Positions 15,227 through 24,467 of a stretch of 64,000 bases of DNA are shown here, piece by piece. The notes under the pieces are model-generated. The model saw nothing but the letters and a program-made list of their open reading frames with translations, had not been told where the DNA came from and searched no databases. The stretch spans positions 143,414 to 207,413 of the forward strand of contig NZ_JBJNRJ010000003.1 of assembly GCF_046233715.1 (NCBI RefSeq), in the 5' to 3' direction. A program made the translations under genes and the position numbers. The stretch's first letter is position 1. Each line of letters starts with the position of its first letter. The DNA comes from Trujillonella humicola. Its GTDB lineage: Bacteria > Actinomycetota > Actinomycetes > Mycobacteriales > Geodermatophilaceae.

Positions 15227-17056
15227 GTGACGACTCCCGCTGCCACCGACCCGGCCCGCATCCGGAACTTCTGCATCATCGCCCACATCGACCACGGCAA
15301 GTCGACGCTGGCCGACCGGATGCTCGAGGTCACCGGGATCATCGAGGCACGGCAGATGCGCGCCCAGTACCTCGACCGCATGGACATCGAGCGCGAACGC
15401 GGCATCACGATCAAGGCGCAGAACGTGCGGCTGCCCTGGTCCGTCGACGGCACCGAGTACGTGCTCGACATGATCGACACGCCAGGTCACGTCGACTTCA
15501 CCTACGAGGTGTCCCGCTCGCTGGCCGCCTGCGAGGGTGCCGTGCTGCTGGTCGACGCCGCTCAGGGCATCGAGGCCCAGACCTTGGCGAACCTGTACCT
15601 GGCGCTGGAGAACGACCTCACGATCATCCCGGTACTCAACAAGATCGACCTGCCGGCGGCCCAGCCGGAGAAGTACGCGGCGGAGATCGCGCACATCATC
15701 GGCTGCGACCCCGCCGACGTGCTCAGGGTCAGCGGCAAGACCGGCGAGGGCGTGCCCGCCCTGCTCGACGCGATCGTCGCGCAGATCCCGCCGCCGGAGG
15801 GCGAGGCCGGGTCACCCGCCCGGGCGATGATCTTCGACTCGGTCTACGACATCTACCGCGGCGTCATCACCTACGTCCGGGTCGTCGACGGCCGGATCTC
15901 CGCCCGCGAGCGGATCAAGATGATGTCCACCGGCGCCACCCACGAGCTGCTGGAGATCGGCGTCATCTCGCCGGAACCCAAGCCGGTCGAGAGCCTCGGC
16001 GTCGGCGAGGTGGGGTACTTCATCACCGGTGTGAAGGACGTGCGGCAGTCCCGCGTCGGCGACACCGTCACGCTGCAGCACAAGCCGGCGGCCGAGCCGA
16101 TCGGGGGCTACAGCGACCCCAAGCCGATGGTCTACTCCGGCCTCTACCCGATCGACGGCAGCGACTACCCGCTGCTGCGCGAGGCGCTGGACAAGCTCCT
16201 GCTCAACGACGCCGCCCTCACCTACGAGCCGGAGACCTCCGCGGCGCTGGGCTTCGGGTTCCGGGTCGGCTTCCTCGGCCTGCTGCACCTGGAGATCGTC
16301 CGCGAGCGGCTGGAGCGCGAGGCCGGCATCAGCCTCATCTCCACCGCTCCGAACGTCGTCTACCGGGTCGTGATGGAGGACCGCTCGGAGGTCACCGTGA
16401 CCAATCCGAGCGACTGGCCCGAGGGCAAGATCGACACCGTCTACGAGCCGATCGTCAACGCCACGATCATCGCGCCCAGCGACTACACCGGCGCCATCAT
16501 GGAGCTGTGCCAGAGCCGGCGCGGGCAGCTCGGCGGCATGGACTACCTGAGCGAGTCCCGGGTCGAGCTGCGCTACACGCTGCCCCTCGGGGAGATCATC
16601 TTCGACTTCTTCGATGCGCTGAAGTCGCGCACCCGCGGCTACGCCTCGCTCGACTACCAGGAGGCCGGCGAGCAGGAGTCGAGCCTGGTGAAGGTCGACA
16701 TCCTGCTGCAGGGCGAGGCCGTCGACGCGTTCAGCGCGATCGTGCACAAGGACAAGGCCTACAGCTACGGCGTGATGATGGCCGGCAAGCTGCGCGAGCT
16801 CATCCCGCGTCAGCAGTTCGAGGTGCCCATCCAGGCCGCCGTCGGCTCCCGGGTCATCGCCCGCGAGACGGTGCGCGCCATCCGTAAGGACGTCCTCGCC
16901 AAGTGCTACGGCGGTGACATCACCCGCAAGCGGAAGCTGCTGGAGAAGCAGAAGGAGGGCAAGAAGCGGATGAAGATGGTGGGTCGCGTCGAGGTCCCCC
17001 AGGAGGCCTTCGTCGCCGCGCTCTCCACCAACGAGTCCACCGCCTCCAAGAAGTGA
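15227..17056 (+). CDS. lepA: elongation factor 4 (back-translocating GTPase)
   Basis: Ribosome-associated translational GTPase. All G motifs are present: IIAHIDHGKSTL near the N-terminus, RGITIKAQ (switch I), DTPGHVDF, NKIDLP. The C-terminal EF4-specific domain with the basic tail (RKRKLLEKQKEGKKRMK) is complete. Length is 609 residues from the GTG used here; an in-frame ATG 12 nt upstream is an alternative. A GACGAT hexamer precedes the start by 10 nt. The stop overlaps the following MOSC gene start (GTGA), indicating co-translation. Confidence 0.97.
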   Translation: MTTPAATDPARIRNFCIIAHIDHGKSTLADRMLEVTGIIEARQMRAQYLDRMDIERERGITIKAQNVRLPWSVDGTEYVLDMIDTPGHVDFTYEVSRSLAACEGAVLLVDAAQGIEAQTLANLYLALENDLTIIPVLNKIDLPAAQPEKYAAEIAHIIGCDPADVLRVSGKTGEGVPALLDAIVAQIPPPEGEAGSPARAMIFDSVYDIYRGVITYVRVVDGRISARERIKMMSTGATHELLEIGVISPEPKPVESLGVGEVGYFITGVKDVRQSRVGDTVTLQHKPAAEPIGGYSDPKPMVYSGLYPIDGSDYPLLREALDKLLLNDAALTYEPETSAALGFGFRVGFLGLLHLEIVRERLEREAGISLISTAPNVVYRVVMEDRSEVTVTNPSDWPEGKIDTVYEPIVNATIIAPSDYTGAIMELCQSRRGQLGGMDYLSESRVELRYTLPLGEIIFDFFDALKSRTRGYASLDYQEAGEQESSLVKVDILLQGEAVDAFSAIVHKDKAYSYGVMMAGKLRELIPRQQFEVPIQAAVGSRVIARETVRAIRKDVLAKCYGGDITRKRKLLEKQKEGKKRMKMVGRVEVPQEAFVAALSTNESTASKK

Positions 17057-17709
17057 CGGGGCGGCTCGAGGCCGTCTGCGTGTCCGGCACCGACCTCCCG
17101 GCCGTCCCCCATCGCAAGCCGACGCGCACCGGCATCGACAAGCGCCCGGTGGCCGGCCGGGTCGCCGTCCACCCGCTCGGCCTGGACGGCGACGTCCAGG
17201 TCAACCGGCGCTACCACGGCGGCGAGGGGCAGGCGGTCTACGCCTACGCCCAGGAGGACGCCGACTGGTGGGCCGCTGAGCTCGACCGCGACCTGCCACC
17301 GGGCCGATTCGGCGAGAACCTGCGCACCAGCGGCCTCGACCTGACCGGCGCGGTGCTGGGGGAGCGCTGGCGGATCGGCACCGCGCTGCTGCAGGTCACC
17401 GACTGCCGCATCCCGTGTGCCAACTTCGAGCGCTTCTGGGGTGTGCCGCGGCTGGTCCGGCGCTTCACCGACCGCGGCGCGCCCGGCGCCTACCTGCGCG
17501 TCCTCGAGCCGGGACACCTGGGTGCCGGTGACGTCGTCGAGGTGCTCGACCGCCCCGGTCACGGCGTCACGGTGGGGACGGCGTTCCGCGCCTACACCAC
17601 CGAGAAGGACCGCCTGCCCGAACTGGCGCCGGCGGTCCCCACGCTGCCCGAGCGGACCCGGGCCAGGATTGCCGCCCGCATCGAGCGCCGGTCGGCCGCC
17701 GGCCGCTGA
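17053..17709 (+). CDS. MOSC domain-containing protein (YiiM-like)
   Basis: A 218-residue MOSC protein. MOSC domains, related to the C-terminus of molybdenum-cofactor sulfurase, use a conserved cysteine in sulfur or Moco chemistry; YiiM-type proteins can reduce N-hydroxylated substrates. Visible are the GLDGDVQVNRRYHGGEGQAV core (about 37-56, quoted to limit), FGENLRTSG (about 86-94) and the conserved cysteines in TDCRIPCANF (about 117-126), followed by the C-terminal three-helix segment ending in Ala/Arg-rich sequence. Its start overlaps lepA, but a functional link to LepA is not evident. Confidence 0.88.
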   Translation: MTGRLEAVCVSGTDLPAVPHRKPTRTGIDKRPVAGRVAVHPLGLDGDVQVNRRYHGGEGQAVYAYAQEDADWWAAELDRDLPPGRFGENLRTSGLDLTGAVLGERWRIGTALLQVTDCRIPCANFERFWGVPRLVRRFTDRGAPGAYLRVLEPGHLGAGDVVEVLDRPGHGVTVGTAFRAYTTEKDRLPELAPAVPTLPERTRARIAARIERRSAAGR

Positions 17710-17815
17710 GAACCGGCGGCCGACTCGCACCTGTGCGCGCCGCCGCTGACCCGGACGAGCAGCCCTGTCCCTGGACGTGCCCGCTCCTCTACGTTCGCGT
17801 CGGCGAGGAGGGGTG

Positions 17816-20800
17816 GTGAGTGGGGCCGAGCGACTGCGGATCAGCCTCCTGGGCCAGCTCGCCGCCACCTGCGACGGTGAGCCCCTCGACCTGGGCGGTC
17901 CCCGGCAGCGCGCTGTGCTCGCCGTGCTGCTGCTGGCCCGCGGGGAGACCGTGCCCGCAGGCCGGCTCGCCGCGTCGGTGTGGCCGGACCGGCCGCCGGT
18001 GGACACCCCCGCCGCGCTCCAGTCCTACGTCTCGCACCTGCGCCGGCGACTCGAGCCGGGCAGCGCGGCGCGCGCCCGCTCGGCGGTCATCGTCCGGGAA
18101 CGGCCGGGTTACGCGGTCCGACTGCCTGCCGACGCGGTCGACGCCTGGCGGTTCGAGCAGTTGCTGCAGGAGGCCGCGGGGGCGTCCGCGCTGGCGGCGG
18201 TGCCGCTGCTCGAGGAGGCGCTGGGCCTGTGGCACGGCCCGGCCCTGGCCGAGTACGCGGACGCCGGCTGGGCGCAGCCCGAGATCGCTCGCCTGACCGA
18301 CCTGCGGGCCACTGCCCGCGAGCAGCTGGCCGCGGCCCGGCTCGAGCTGGGCGGGGCGGGGATCCTCGTGCCCGACCTCGAGGCGCTGGTCGCCGAGGAG
18401 CCGCTGCGCGAGGAGCGGTGGCGGCTGCTGGCGCTCGCCCTCTACCGGGTCGGCCGGCAGGCCGACGCCCTCGCCGCACTGCGCCGGGCCCGGGCCGTGC
18501 TCGCCGAGGAGCTCGGCGTCGACCCCGGCCCGGCGCTGCGCGCGCTGGAGGACGACGTCCTGGCCCAGTCCCCGGCGCTGGGCCCACCCGCCCGTGCAGC
18601 GTTCGGTGCCGCAGCGCCCACCCCTGCAGCGCCTACCCCGGCACCGCCCGCTCCCGCGCCCCGGCCCGCGCCGGACGACGTCCCGAGATCTGCCCCGCCG
18701 GGGGCCGAGGAACTCGCCGAGCGCGACCGCGAGCTGGCCGCCATCCGCGCGGCCCTCGACGACCTCGCCGACGGGCGGCCGGGGGTACTGCTCGTCGAGG
18801 GACCGGCCGGCATCGGCAAGAGCCGCTTGCTCGCCGAGGCCCGCCGGCTGGCCGCCGAGCGCTCGATCCGGGTGCTCGCCGCGCGCGGCAGCCCCCTGGA
18901 GCGGTCGTTCGGGTTCGGGGCCGTCCGGCAGCTGTTCGAGCCCGAGCTCGCCGATGCGGGGCGCCGGGAGGAACTGCTGGCCCGCGCGGCCGCGCCGGCC
19001 GGCGCGGTGTTCGACCTCGCGCCCGGCGAGTGCCCCGACGGCTCGTTCGCGGTGCTGCACGGGCTCTACTGGCTGGCGGTGAACCTGGCCGCGACCGGCC
19101 CGCTCGTGCTCGCCCTCGATGACCTGCAGTGGTGCGACGACGCCTCGCTGCGCGCCTTGACCTACCTGGTCCGGCGGATGGATGCCGTCCCGGTCCTGGT
19201 GGCCGGCACCGTGCGCACCGGCGAGCAGGCCGGGGAGGACGCGCTGCTGGCCGAACTGGCCCTCGATCCGGCGACGACCGTGCTGCGTCCCGCGCCGCTG
19301 TCACCGGAGGGGATCGGCGCCCTGATCGAGCAGCGGCTGCCCGGGCCGGTCTCCCCGCTGTTCGCCCGCGCCGTCGAGAGGACCACCTCGGGGAACCCGT
19401 TGCTGCTGCGGCAGTTGCTGCGCGGGCTCGAGGTCGAGGGGGTCCGGCCCGACGCGGCGCACGCCGACACCGTCGTGGCGATCGGCTCCCGGGCGGTCTC
19501 CAGCATGGTCGTGCTGCGGCTGCGGCGGCTGCCCGAGGAGGTGCGTGCCGTGGCACGTGCTGCCGCGGTGCTCGGCGACGGCGCGCCGCTGCCGGTGCTC
19601 GCGGCCCTGGCCGGGACGTCCGAGGAGCGCACCGCCGCCGCTCTCGCGGTGCTGGCGCGGGTGGAGGTGGTGACCGACGAGGATCCGCCGGCGTTCGTGC
19701 ACCCCCTGGTCCGCGACGCCGTCCACCACGATCTGCCGGCGGCCGAACGCGGCCTGCGGCACGAGGAGGCCGCCCGGCTGCTCGCCGCGACCGGCGCCGG
19801 TGACGAGCAGGTCGCCGCCCACCTGCTGCTGGCCCCGCCCCGCGGGGAGCGGATGACCGTGGAGGTGCTGCGGCGGGCTGCGCGGGGCGCCGCCGACCGC
19901 GGCGCCTCGGACAGCGCGGTGACCCTGTTGCGGCGCGCGCTGGCGGAACCGCCACCGCCCGACCTGCGGGCCGCGGTCCTCGTCGAGCTCGGCGCGGTGG
20001 AGTCCCGCGTCGACGGCGTCGGCAGCATCGAGCACCTGCAGCAGGCCCTCGCGCTGCTCGACGACCCTCGGGAACGGGCGCAGCTCGCCGTCCTCGTCGC
20101 CCACGTGCAGACCTTCGCCGCGGCGCCCGGCGTGGCCACCGCCTTCGCCCGGGAGGCTCGCGCGGCGGTCCCGCCGGAGCTCGACGACTGCCGGCAGGCG
20201 CTGCTGGCGCTGGAGCGGACCAGCGGCTTCATGCACGGGGTCGACCCGGCGACCTGGCGCGGCCCGCATCGACCGGAGCCGAGCGGCGACGGCGACGGCT
20301 CGCGCATGCTGGCGGCCACGGTGGGCTTCGAGGCGATGCTCCAGGGGCGCGACCGCGGGCGGGCCGTCGCGCTGGCCCGCGCCGCGCTCGACGGCGACCG
20401 GCTGTGGGAGGTCGACAACGGGCTGCTGTGGGTGGCGGCCGCCGTCACCCGGATCGTCGCGGATGACGACATCGGGGACTTCTGGCAGCGGGCGCGGGCG
20501 TTCGCCCACCGCCGTGGCTCGGTGTTCGCGGTGCACGCGGTCAACCTGTGGGAGGGGTTCTGGCGGTGGCGACGCGGCGAACTGGACGAGGCCCTCGCGT
20601 CGCTCCGCGTCGCCTCCGACCAGGGCCGGATCTGGGGCGACGGGAGGATCGGGAACTCCTACACCTGCGCGTTCGCCGTGGCCTGCCACCTCGACCGCGG
20701 TGACCCGTCCGCCGCCCGGCGCGCCGCCGACGCCGGCCTGGCCGCGCCGCATCCGGGTGAGGGCGGGCGGCTGCTGGAGCACGCGGTCGCCCGGCTGCTG

Positions 20801-21478
20801 GTGGCCGAGGGCCGGTTCGAGGAGGCGCTGGCCGCCGTCGTCCGGATCCCCGCCCCGGTGCCGGTGCCCAATCCCGTGTGGCATCCCTGGCGCAGCACCG
20901 GCGCGCTGGCCCTCGCCGGGCTCGGCCGCCCCGCCGAGGCGGTCACCCTGGTGGAGGAGGAGGTGCGGCGGCTGCGCGAGTGGGGCGCCCCCGGCCCCCT
21001 GGGCGCCGGGCTGTCGCTGCTGGGCCGGCTGCGCGGCGCGGCGGCCCTGCCCGACCTGCGGGCGGCCGTCGGGCTGCTGGAGACCACGACCGCCACCGTC
21101 GATCTCGCACGAGCCCGTTGCGCGCTGGCCAGCCGTCCGGAGCTGCCCGACGAGGAGGCCCGGCCGTTGCTGCGGGCCGCTGCCGAGGGTGCGGCCGCGA
21201 CCGGCGCCGCCGGGCTCGCCGACCGGGTGCGGGCCGCGCTGGCCGCCCGTGGGCTGCCGGACGAGACGCCGGCGGAGTGCCACCGGGTCTCGGCCACGGA
21301 GCGGCGGATCCTCGACCTCGCGGCCACCGGCCTGGGCGCCCGGGAGATCGCCGAGAGGCTGTTCCTGGAGCCCGGCACCGTGCACGGCGTCCTCGAGGCC
21401 GCCGACGGGAGCCGTCTCAGGTTCTTCTCAAGTCCACCGGCGGATCGTGGGACAGCGCTGACGGGAGGCGACCGGTGA
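17816..21478 (+). CDS. SARP/BTAD-type regulator with AAA ATPase and TPR-like region (LAL-like)
   Basis: A giant cytosolic regulator of about 1,220 residues. It starts with an OmpR-like winged helix (about 5-90, PAALQSYVSHLRRRLEPG) and a BTAD domain (about 95-240), the hallmark of SARP activators of secondary metabolism. A Pro/Ala linker and a STAND-type ATPase follow, with Walker A GPAGIGKS near 330 and LALDDLQWCDD as Walker B near 437. A long helical-repeat region comes next. A LuxR-type helix-turn-helix begins near 1160 (ERRILDLAATGLGAREIAERLF) but departs from the family after TVHGVL, so this second DNA-binding head looks broken. Start GTG at 17816 or 17813, behind AGGAGG (17806-17811). 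Likely controls the next two genes. Confidence 0.88.
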   Translation: MSGAERLRISLLGQLAATCDGEPLDLGGPRQRAVLAVLLLARGETVPAGRLAASVWPDRPPVDTPAALQSYVSHLRRRLEPGSAARARSAVIVRERPGYAVRLPADAVDAWRFEQLLQEAAGASALAAVPLLEEALGLWHGPALAEYADAGWAQPEIARLTDLRATAREQLAAARLELGGAGILVPDLEALVAEEPLREERWRLLALALYRVGRQADALAALRRARAVLAEELGVDPGPALRALEDDVLAQSPALGPPARAAFGAAAPTPAAPTPAPPAPAPRPAPDDVPRSAPPGAEELAERDRELAAIRAALDDLADGRPGVLLVEGPAGIGKSRLLAEARRLAAERSIRVLAARGSPLERSFGFGAVRQLFEPELADAGRREELLARAAAPAGAVFDLAPGECPDGSFAVLHGLYWLAVNLAATGPLVLALDDLQWCDDASLRALTYLVRRMDAVPVLVAGTVRTGEQAGEDALLAELALDPATTVLRPAPLSPEGIGALIEQRLPGPVSPLFARAVERTTSGNPLLLRQLLRGLEVEGVRPDAAHADTVVAIGSRAVSSMVVLRLRRLPEEVRAVARAAAVLGDGAPLPVLAALAGTSEERTAAALAVLARVEVVTDEDPPAFVHPLVRDAVHHDLPAAERGLRHEEAARLLAATGAGDEQVAAHLLLAPPRGERMTVEVLRRAARGAADRGASDSAVTLLRRALAEPPPPDLRAAVLVELGAVESRVDGVGSIEHLQQALALLDDPRERAQLAVLVAHVQTFAAAPGVATAFAREARAAVPPELDDCRQALLALERTSGFMHGVDPATWRGPHRPEPSGDGDGSRMLAATVGFEAMLQGRDRGRAVALARAALDGDRLWEVDNGLLWVAAAVTRIVADDDIGDFWQRARAFAHRRGSVFAVHAVNLWEGFWRWRRGELDEALASLRVASDQGRIWGDGRIGNSYTCAFAVACHLDRGDPSAARRAADAGLAAPHPGEGGRLLEHAVARLLVAEGRFEEALAAVVRIPAPVPVPNPVWHPWRSTGALALAGLGRPAEAVTLVEEEVRRLREWGAPGPLGAGLSLLGRLRGAAALPDLRAAVGLLETTTATVDLARARCALASRPELPDEEARPLLRAAAEGAAATGAAGLADRVRAALAARGLPDETPAECHRVSATERRILDLAATGLGAREIAERLFLEPGTVHGVLEAADGSRLRFFSSPPADRGTALTGGDR
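21415..21432 (+). promoter_or_regulatory. SARP-type direct repeat before first FAD oxidase
   Basis: TCTCAGG (21415-21421) and TCTCAAG (21426-21432) are direct repeats with an 11-bp period, the spacing SARP regulators recognise. They lie inside the 3' end of the SARP gene, 43 nt before the first oxidase start. Confidence 0.6.
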
Positions 21479-22860
21479 CCACGCAGCAGGCCAGCACGGC
21501 GCCCGATTCCCGCGCGCGCTCGCTGCGCGGGCTGTGCGGCGGGTCGGTGCACCTGCCCGGCGACCCCGCCTACGACCTGGCCCGGTCACCGTGGAACCTG
21601 CAGATGTGCGACTCCCCGGCGGCGGTCGCCTACCCGGCGTTCCCCGAGGAGGTGGCCCAGGTGCTGCGTGCGGCTGCTGCGGCCGGCCTGTCCGTGGCGC
21701 CGCAGGGCACGGGGCACGGCGCGCCGCCCCTGCAGGGCCACCTCGCCGAGGCCGTCCTGCTGCGCACCGCGGCGATGACCGAGCTGTCCGTCGATGCCGA
21801 GCGGGGCACGGCTCGGGTGGGGGCCGGGGTGCTCTGGGGCGACCTGGCCGTCGCCGCCGGGCGGGCCGGGCTGGCCGCCCGGCACCCGTCCTCCCCTGAC
21901 GTCGGGGTCGTCGGCTACAGCCTCGGCGGCGGCATCGGCTGGTACGCCCGCGCCCTGGGCCTGCAGTGCAACGCGGTGACGGCGGTCGAGATGGTGCTCG
22001 CCGACGGCACCTGCGTGCGCGCCACCGCCGACCGGGACGCCGACCTGTTCTGGGCGGCCCGAGGCGGTGCGGCCCCGCTCGGTGTGGTGACCGCTCTGGA
22101 GTTCTCGCTGTTCCCCCTCGAGACGGTGGTCGCGGGCCTGCTGGCGTGGGACGCCGCGCACGTCGAGCGGGTGCTGCCGGCGTGGGTGGAGTGGTGCGCC
22201 GGTGCGCCCGACGCCGCGACCACCGCATTCCGGGTGCTGGACGTGCCGGCCGCCGAGGTGGTCCCCGCCCCGCTGCGCGGCCGGCGGCTGGCCATCGTCG
22301 ACGGCGCCGTCCTCGGGGACGACGCCGCGGCCGCGGCGGTCCTCGCGCCGCTGCGCGCCCTGGCGCCGGAGGTCGACACCGTCACCCGGGTCCCCGCCGC
22401 CTCGCTGGTCCGGCTGCACCTGGACCCCGAGGGGCCCACCCCGGCCTACGCCAGCAGCAGCCTCGTCAGCGGACTGCCCGACGACGCCGTCGCCGCGGTC
22501 CTCGCGGCCGTGGGGCCCGGCGCCGACCGCGGTCTGGCCGCCGCGGAGCTGCGCCAGCTGGGTGGTGCGCTGGGTCGGCCCGACCCAGCCGGCGGCGCGC
22601 TGGACTCCCTCGACGGCGCGTTCCTGGCGCTCGGCCTCGGGCTGGAGGGTGGCCCGGACGACTGGCCGCGGCAGCGGGAGGCGGCCGCCCGGTTCCTCAC
22701 CGCGCTCGACCCCTGGGCCACCGGGGCCTCCTACCTGCCGATGCTCGACGAGCGCACCGACACCCGCAAGGTCTTCCCCCCGGGCGTGCACGCGCGGCTG
22801 TCGGCCATCCGCCGGGCCGCCGACCCGGCCGGACTGTTCGTCAGCCCGCACCCGGCCTGA
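21475..22860 (+). CDS. FAD-binding oxidoreductase, berberine-bridge-like (copy 1)
   Basis: A 461-residue flavoprotein of the FAD-linked oxidase (FAD_binding_4) family. The N-terminal flavin domain shows the GTGHGAPPL loop (about 78-86), where the histidine is the usual site of 8-alpha covalent flavin attachment, GAGVLWGDL, and the PDVGVVGYSLGGGIGW glycine-rich segment (about 142-157). The C-terminus ends DPAGLFVSPHP, as in bacterial BBE-like enzymes. The residue giving a second cysteinyl linkage is not seen. Family members oxidise alcohols, sugars or aromatic metabolites. The GTG overlaps the SARP stop (GTGA) and is preceded by GGGAGG. It is a paralogue of the next gene. Confidence 0.87.
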   Translation: MTTQQASTAPDSRARSLRGLCGGSVHLPGDPAYDLARSPWNLQMCDSPAAVAYPAFPEEVAQVLRAAAAAGLSVAPQGTGHGAPPLQGHLAEAVLLRTAAMTELSVDAERGTARVGAGVLWGDLAVAAGRAGLAARHPSSPDVGVVGYSLGGGIGWYARALGLQCNAVTAVEMVLADGTCVRATADRDADLFWAARGGAAPLGVVTALEFSLFPLETVVAGLLAWDAAHVERVLPAWVEWCAGAPDAATTAFRVLDVPAAEVVPAPLRGRRLAIVDGAVLGDDAAAAAVLAPLRALAPEVDTVTRVPAASLVRLHLDPEGPTPAYASSSLVSGLPDDAVAAVLAAVGPGADRGLAAAELRQLGGALGRPDPAGGALDSLDGAFLALGLGLEGGPDDWPRQREAAARFLTALDPWATGASYLPMLDERTDTRKVFPPGVHARLSAIRRAADPAGLFVSPHPA

Positions 22861-22863
22861 CCG

Positions 22864-22916
22864 CGTCAAGCGGATCTCAAGGTCCCCGCTCAGGTGGCGC
22901 TCAACCCCGCGTCAAG
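22864..22916 (+). promoter_or_regulatory. five-copy SARP-type direct-repeat operator before second FAD oxidase
   Basis: Heptamers of the form N(G/C)TCA(A/G)(G/C) start at 22864, 22875, 22888, 22899 and 22910: steps of 11, 13, 11 and 11 bp. This helical phasing of same-orientation repeats in a promoter region is the classical SARP binding layout, and the repeats match those before the first oxidase gene. Confidence 0.7.
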
Positions 22917-22978
22917 GCCCCGGGCCCACCGTCTGTCCAGCGACGTCGCACCGACGTCCCGGACCTCCGGAGGACACC

Positions 22979-24385
22979 GTGACCGCCATCCTGGACACCA
23001 CTGCCATCACCGCCGCCACCACCGGCGCCGCCTACGACGAGCTGGCCACCCGGCTGACCGGCGCCGTGCACCTCCCGGGTGACCCCGGCTACGACGCCCT
23101 GGTCACCCCGTGGAACCTGGCCGTGCCGATGCGCCCGGCCGCGGTCGTCGAGGCCCGCACGGCCGCCGACGTGGTCGCCGCCGTCCGGTTCGCCGGGGAG
23201 CACGGGCTCACCGCGGGCGTGCAGGCCACCGGGCACGGCGCGGAGTCCGCGCTGGCCGGGCACCTGCTGATCGCCACCCGTGGACTGGACGAGGTCACCG
23301 TGCACCCCGAGGGCTGGGCGCGGGTCGGCGCCGGCGTGAAGTGGTCGGGCCTGGTCGCCGCGGCGGCGCCCCACGGGCTGGCCGCGCTCAACGGCTCGAC
23401 CACCGACGTCGGCATCGTCGGCTACACCACCGGCGGCGGCGTCGGCCCGCTGGCCCGCACCTTCGGCCTGGCCGCCGACCGGGTGCGCGCCTTCGACGTG
23501 GTCACCGGCGACGCCAAGTTCCGCCGGGTCACGCCGACGTCCTACCCGGACCTGTTCGCGGCGCTGCGCGGCGGCAAAGGCGCGGCCGGCATCGTCACCG
23601 CGGTCGAGTTCGACCTGATCCGGCTGCCGGAGTTCTACGGCGGGGCGGTCTACTTCGACGGCGCCGACGCCGCCGCCGTGGTCGACCACTGGCGCGGCTG
23701 GGCCGACGCGCTGCCGGAGGAGGGGACGACGTCCTTCGTGATCTTCCAGCTGCCGCCGCTGCCCGACGTCCCGCCGCCGCTGGCCGGGCGGATGACCCTC
23801 GGCGTGCGCCTGACGTGGACCGGGGACCCGGCCGAGGGGAAGCGGCTGCTCGACGAGATCCGCGCCCTGGCGCCGGTCATCCTCGACGACGCGATGCTGC
23901 GGCCCTATGCCGAGATCGACCACGTGCACGCCGACCCGGTCGACCCCATGCCGGTCACCGACCCGGCGATCCTGCTGAGCGCGTTCCCCGCCGAGGCCGC
24001 CGAGCGGCTGTTCGCCGTCGCCGGCCCGGGGTCGGGGTCGCCGCAGGACCTGGTCGAGGTGCGGCACCTGGGCGGGGCCTACGCCCGGGAACCTCGGTAT
24101 CCGGACTCCTTCGACCACCGCGACGCCCGGTTCAGCGTGCTCGCCGTCGGGATCGCTTCGGACGCCGACGCGGCCGCCGCCGCGTTGGCCCACGCCGACC
24201 GGCTCTTCGCGGAGCTGGCCGACTGGGCCACCGGCGGGGTGTGGCCGAACTTCGGGCTCCCGCACGACGCCGCCTCGGCGCGCCGCTGCTACACCCCGGA
24301 GACACTCGCCCGGCTGGCCGAGGTGACCCGCACCTATGACCCGCGGGGAGTCCTGCAGGCCGGGCACTACACCCGGGCGGTCTGA
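22979..24385 (+). CDS. FAD-binding oxidoreductase, berberine-bridge-like (copy 2)
   Basis: A 468-residue paralogue of the preceding oxidase. Both share the GAVHLPGDPGYDALVTPWN-like N-terminal segment, the flavin-attachment loop ATGHGAESAL (about 83-92) and the DVGIVGYTTGGGVGPLAR segment (about 143-160). It retains the substrate domain and the C-terminal DPRGVLQAGHY. The two proteins differ enough to suggest different substrates or a heteromer rather than recent duplication. GTG start, Shine-Dalgarno GGAGG in the 15 nt before it, and the five-copy direct repeat in the upstream intergenic region indicate a dedicated regulated promoter. Confidence 0.87.
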   Translation: MTAILDTTAITAATTGAAYDELATRLTGAVHLPGDPGYDALVTPWNLAVPMRPAAVVEARTAADVVAAVRFAGEHGLTAGVQATGHGAESALAGHLLIATRGLDEVTVHPEGWARVGAGVKWSGLVAAAAPHGLAALNGSTTDVGIVGYTTGGGVGPLARTFGLAADRVRAFDVVTGDAKFRRVTPTSYPDLFAALRGGKGAAGIVTAVEFDLIRLPEFYGGAVYFDGADAAAVVDHWRGWADALPEEGTTSFVIFQLPPLPDVPPPLAGRMTLGVRLTWTGDPAEGKRLLDEIRALAPVILDDAMLRPYAEIDHVHADPVDPMPVTDPAILLSAFPAEAAERLFAVAGPGSGSPQDLVEVRHLGGAYAREPRYPDSFDHRDARFSVLAVGIASDADAAAAALAHADRLFAELADWATGGVWPNFGLPHDAASARRCYTPETLARLAEVTRTYDPRGVLQAGHYTRAV

Positions 24386-24393
24386 GCGAGGAC

Positions 24394-24463
24394 CCCGTCC
24401 TCCTCGCGCCACGCTTCGCGCGGCGCGAGGAGGACGGGCCGGGCTCCGAGCGGAGCCCGGCCC
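24394..24463. terminator. tandem terminator hairpins between convergent genes
   Basis: First hairpin: perfect 17-bp stem (24394-24410 with 24422-24438, CCCGTCCTCC...), 11-nt loop. Second: perfect 12-bp stem (24436-24447 with 24452-24463, GGGCCGGGCTCC), 4-nt loop. They share three bases, so they are alternative or sequential structures serving the FAD oxidase and the convergent dehydrogenase. Confidence 0.8.
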
Positions 24464-24467
24464 GTCG

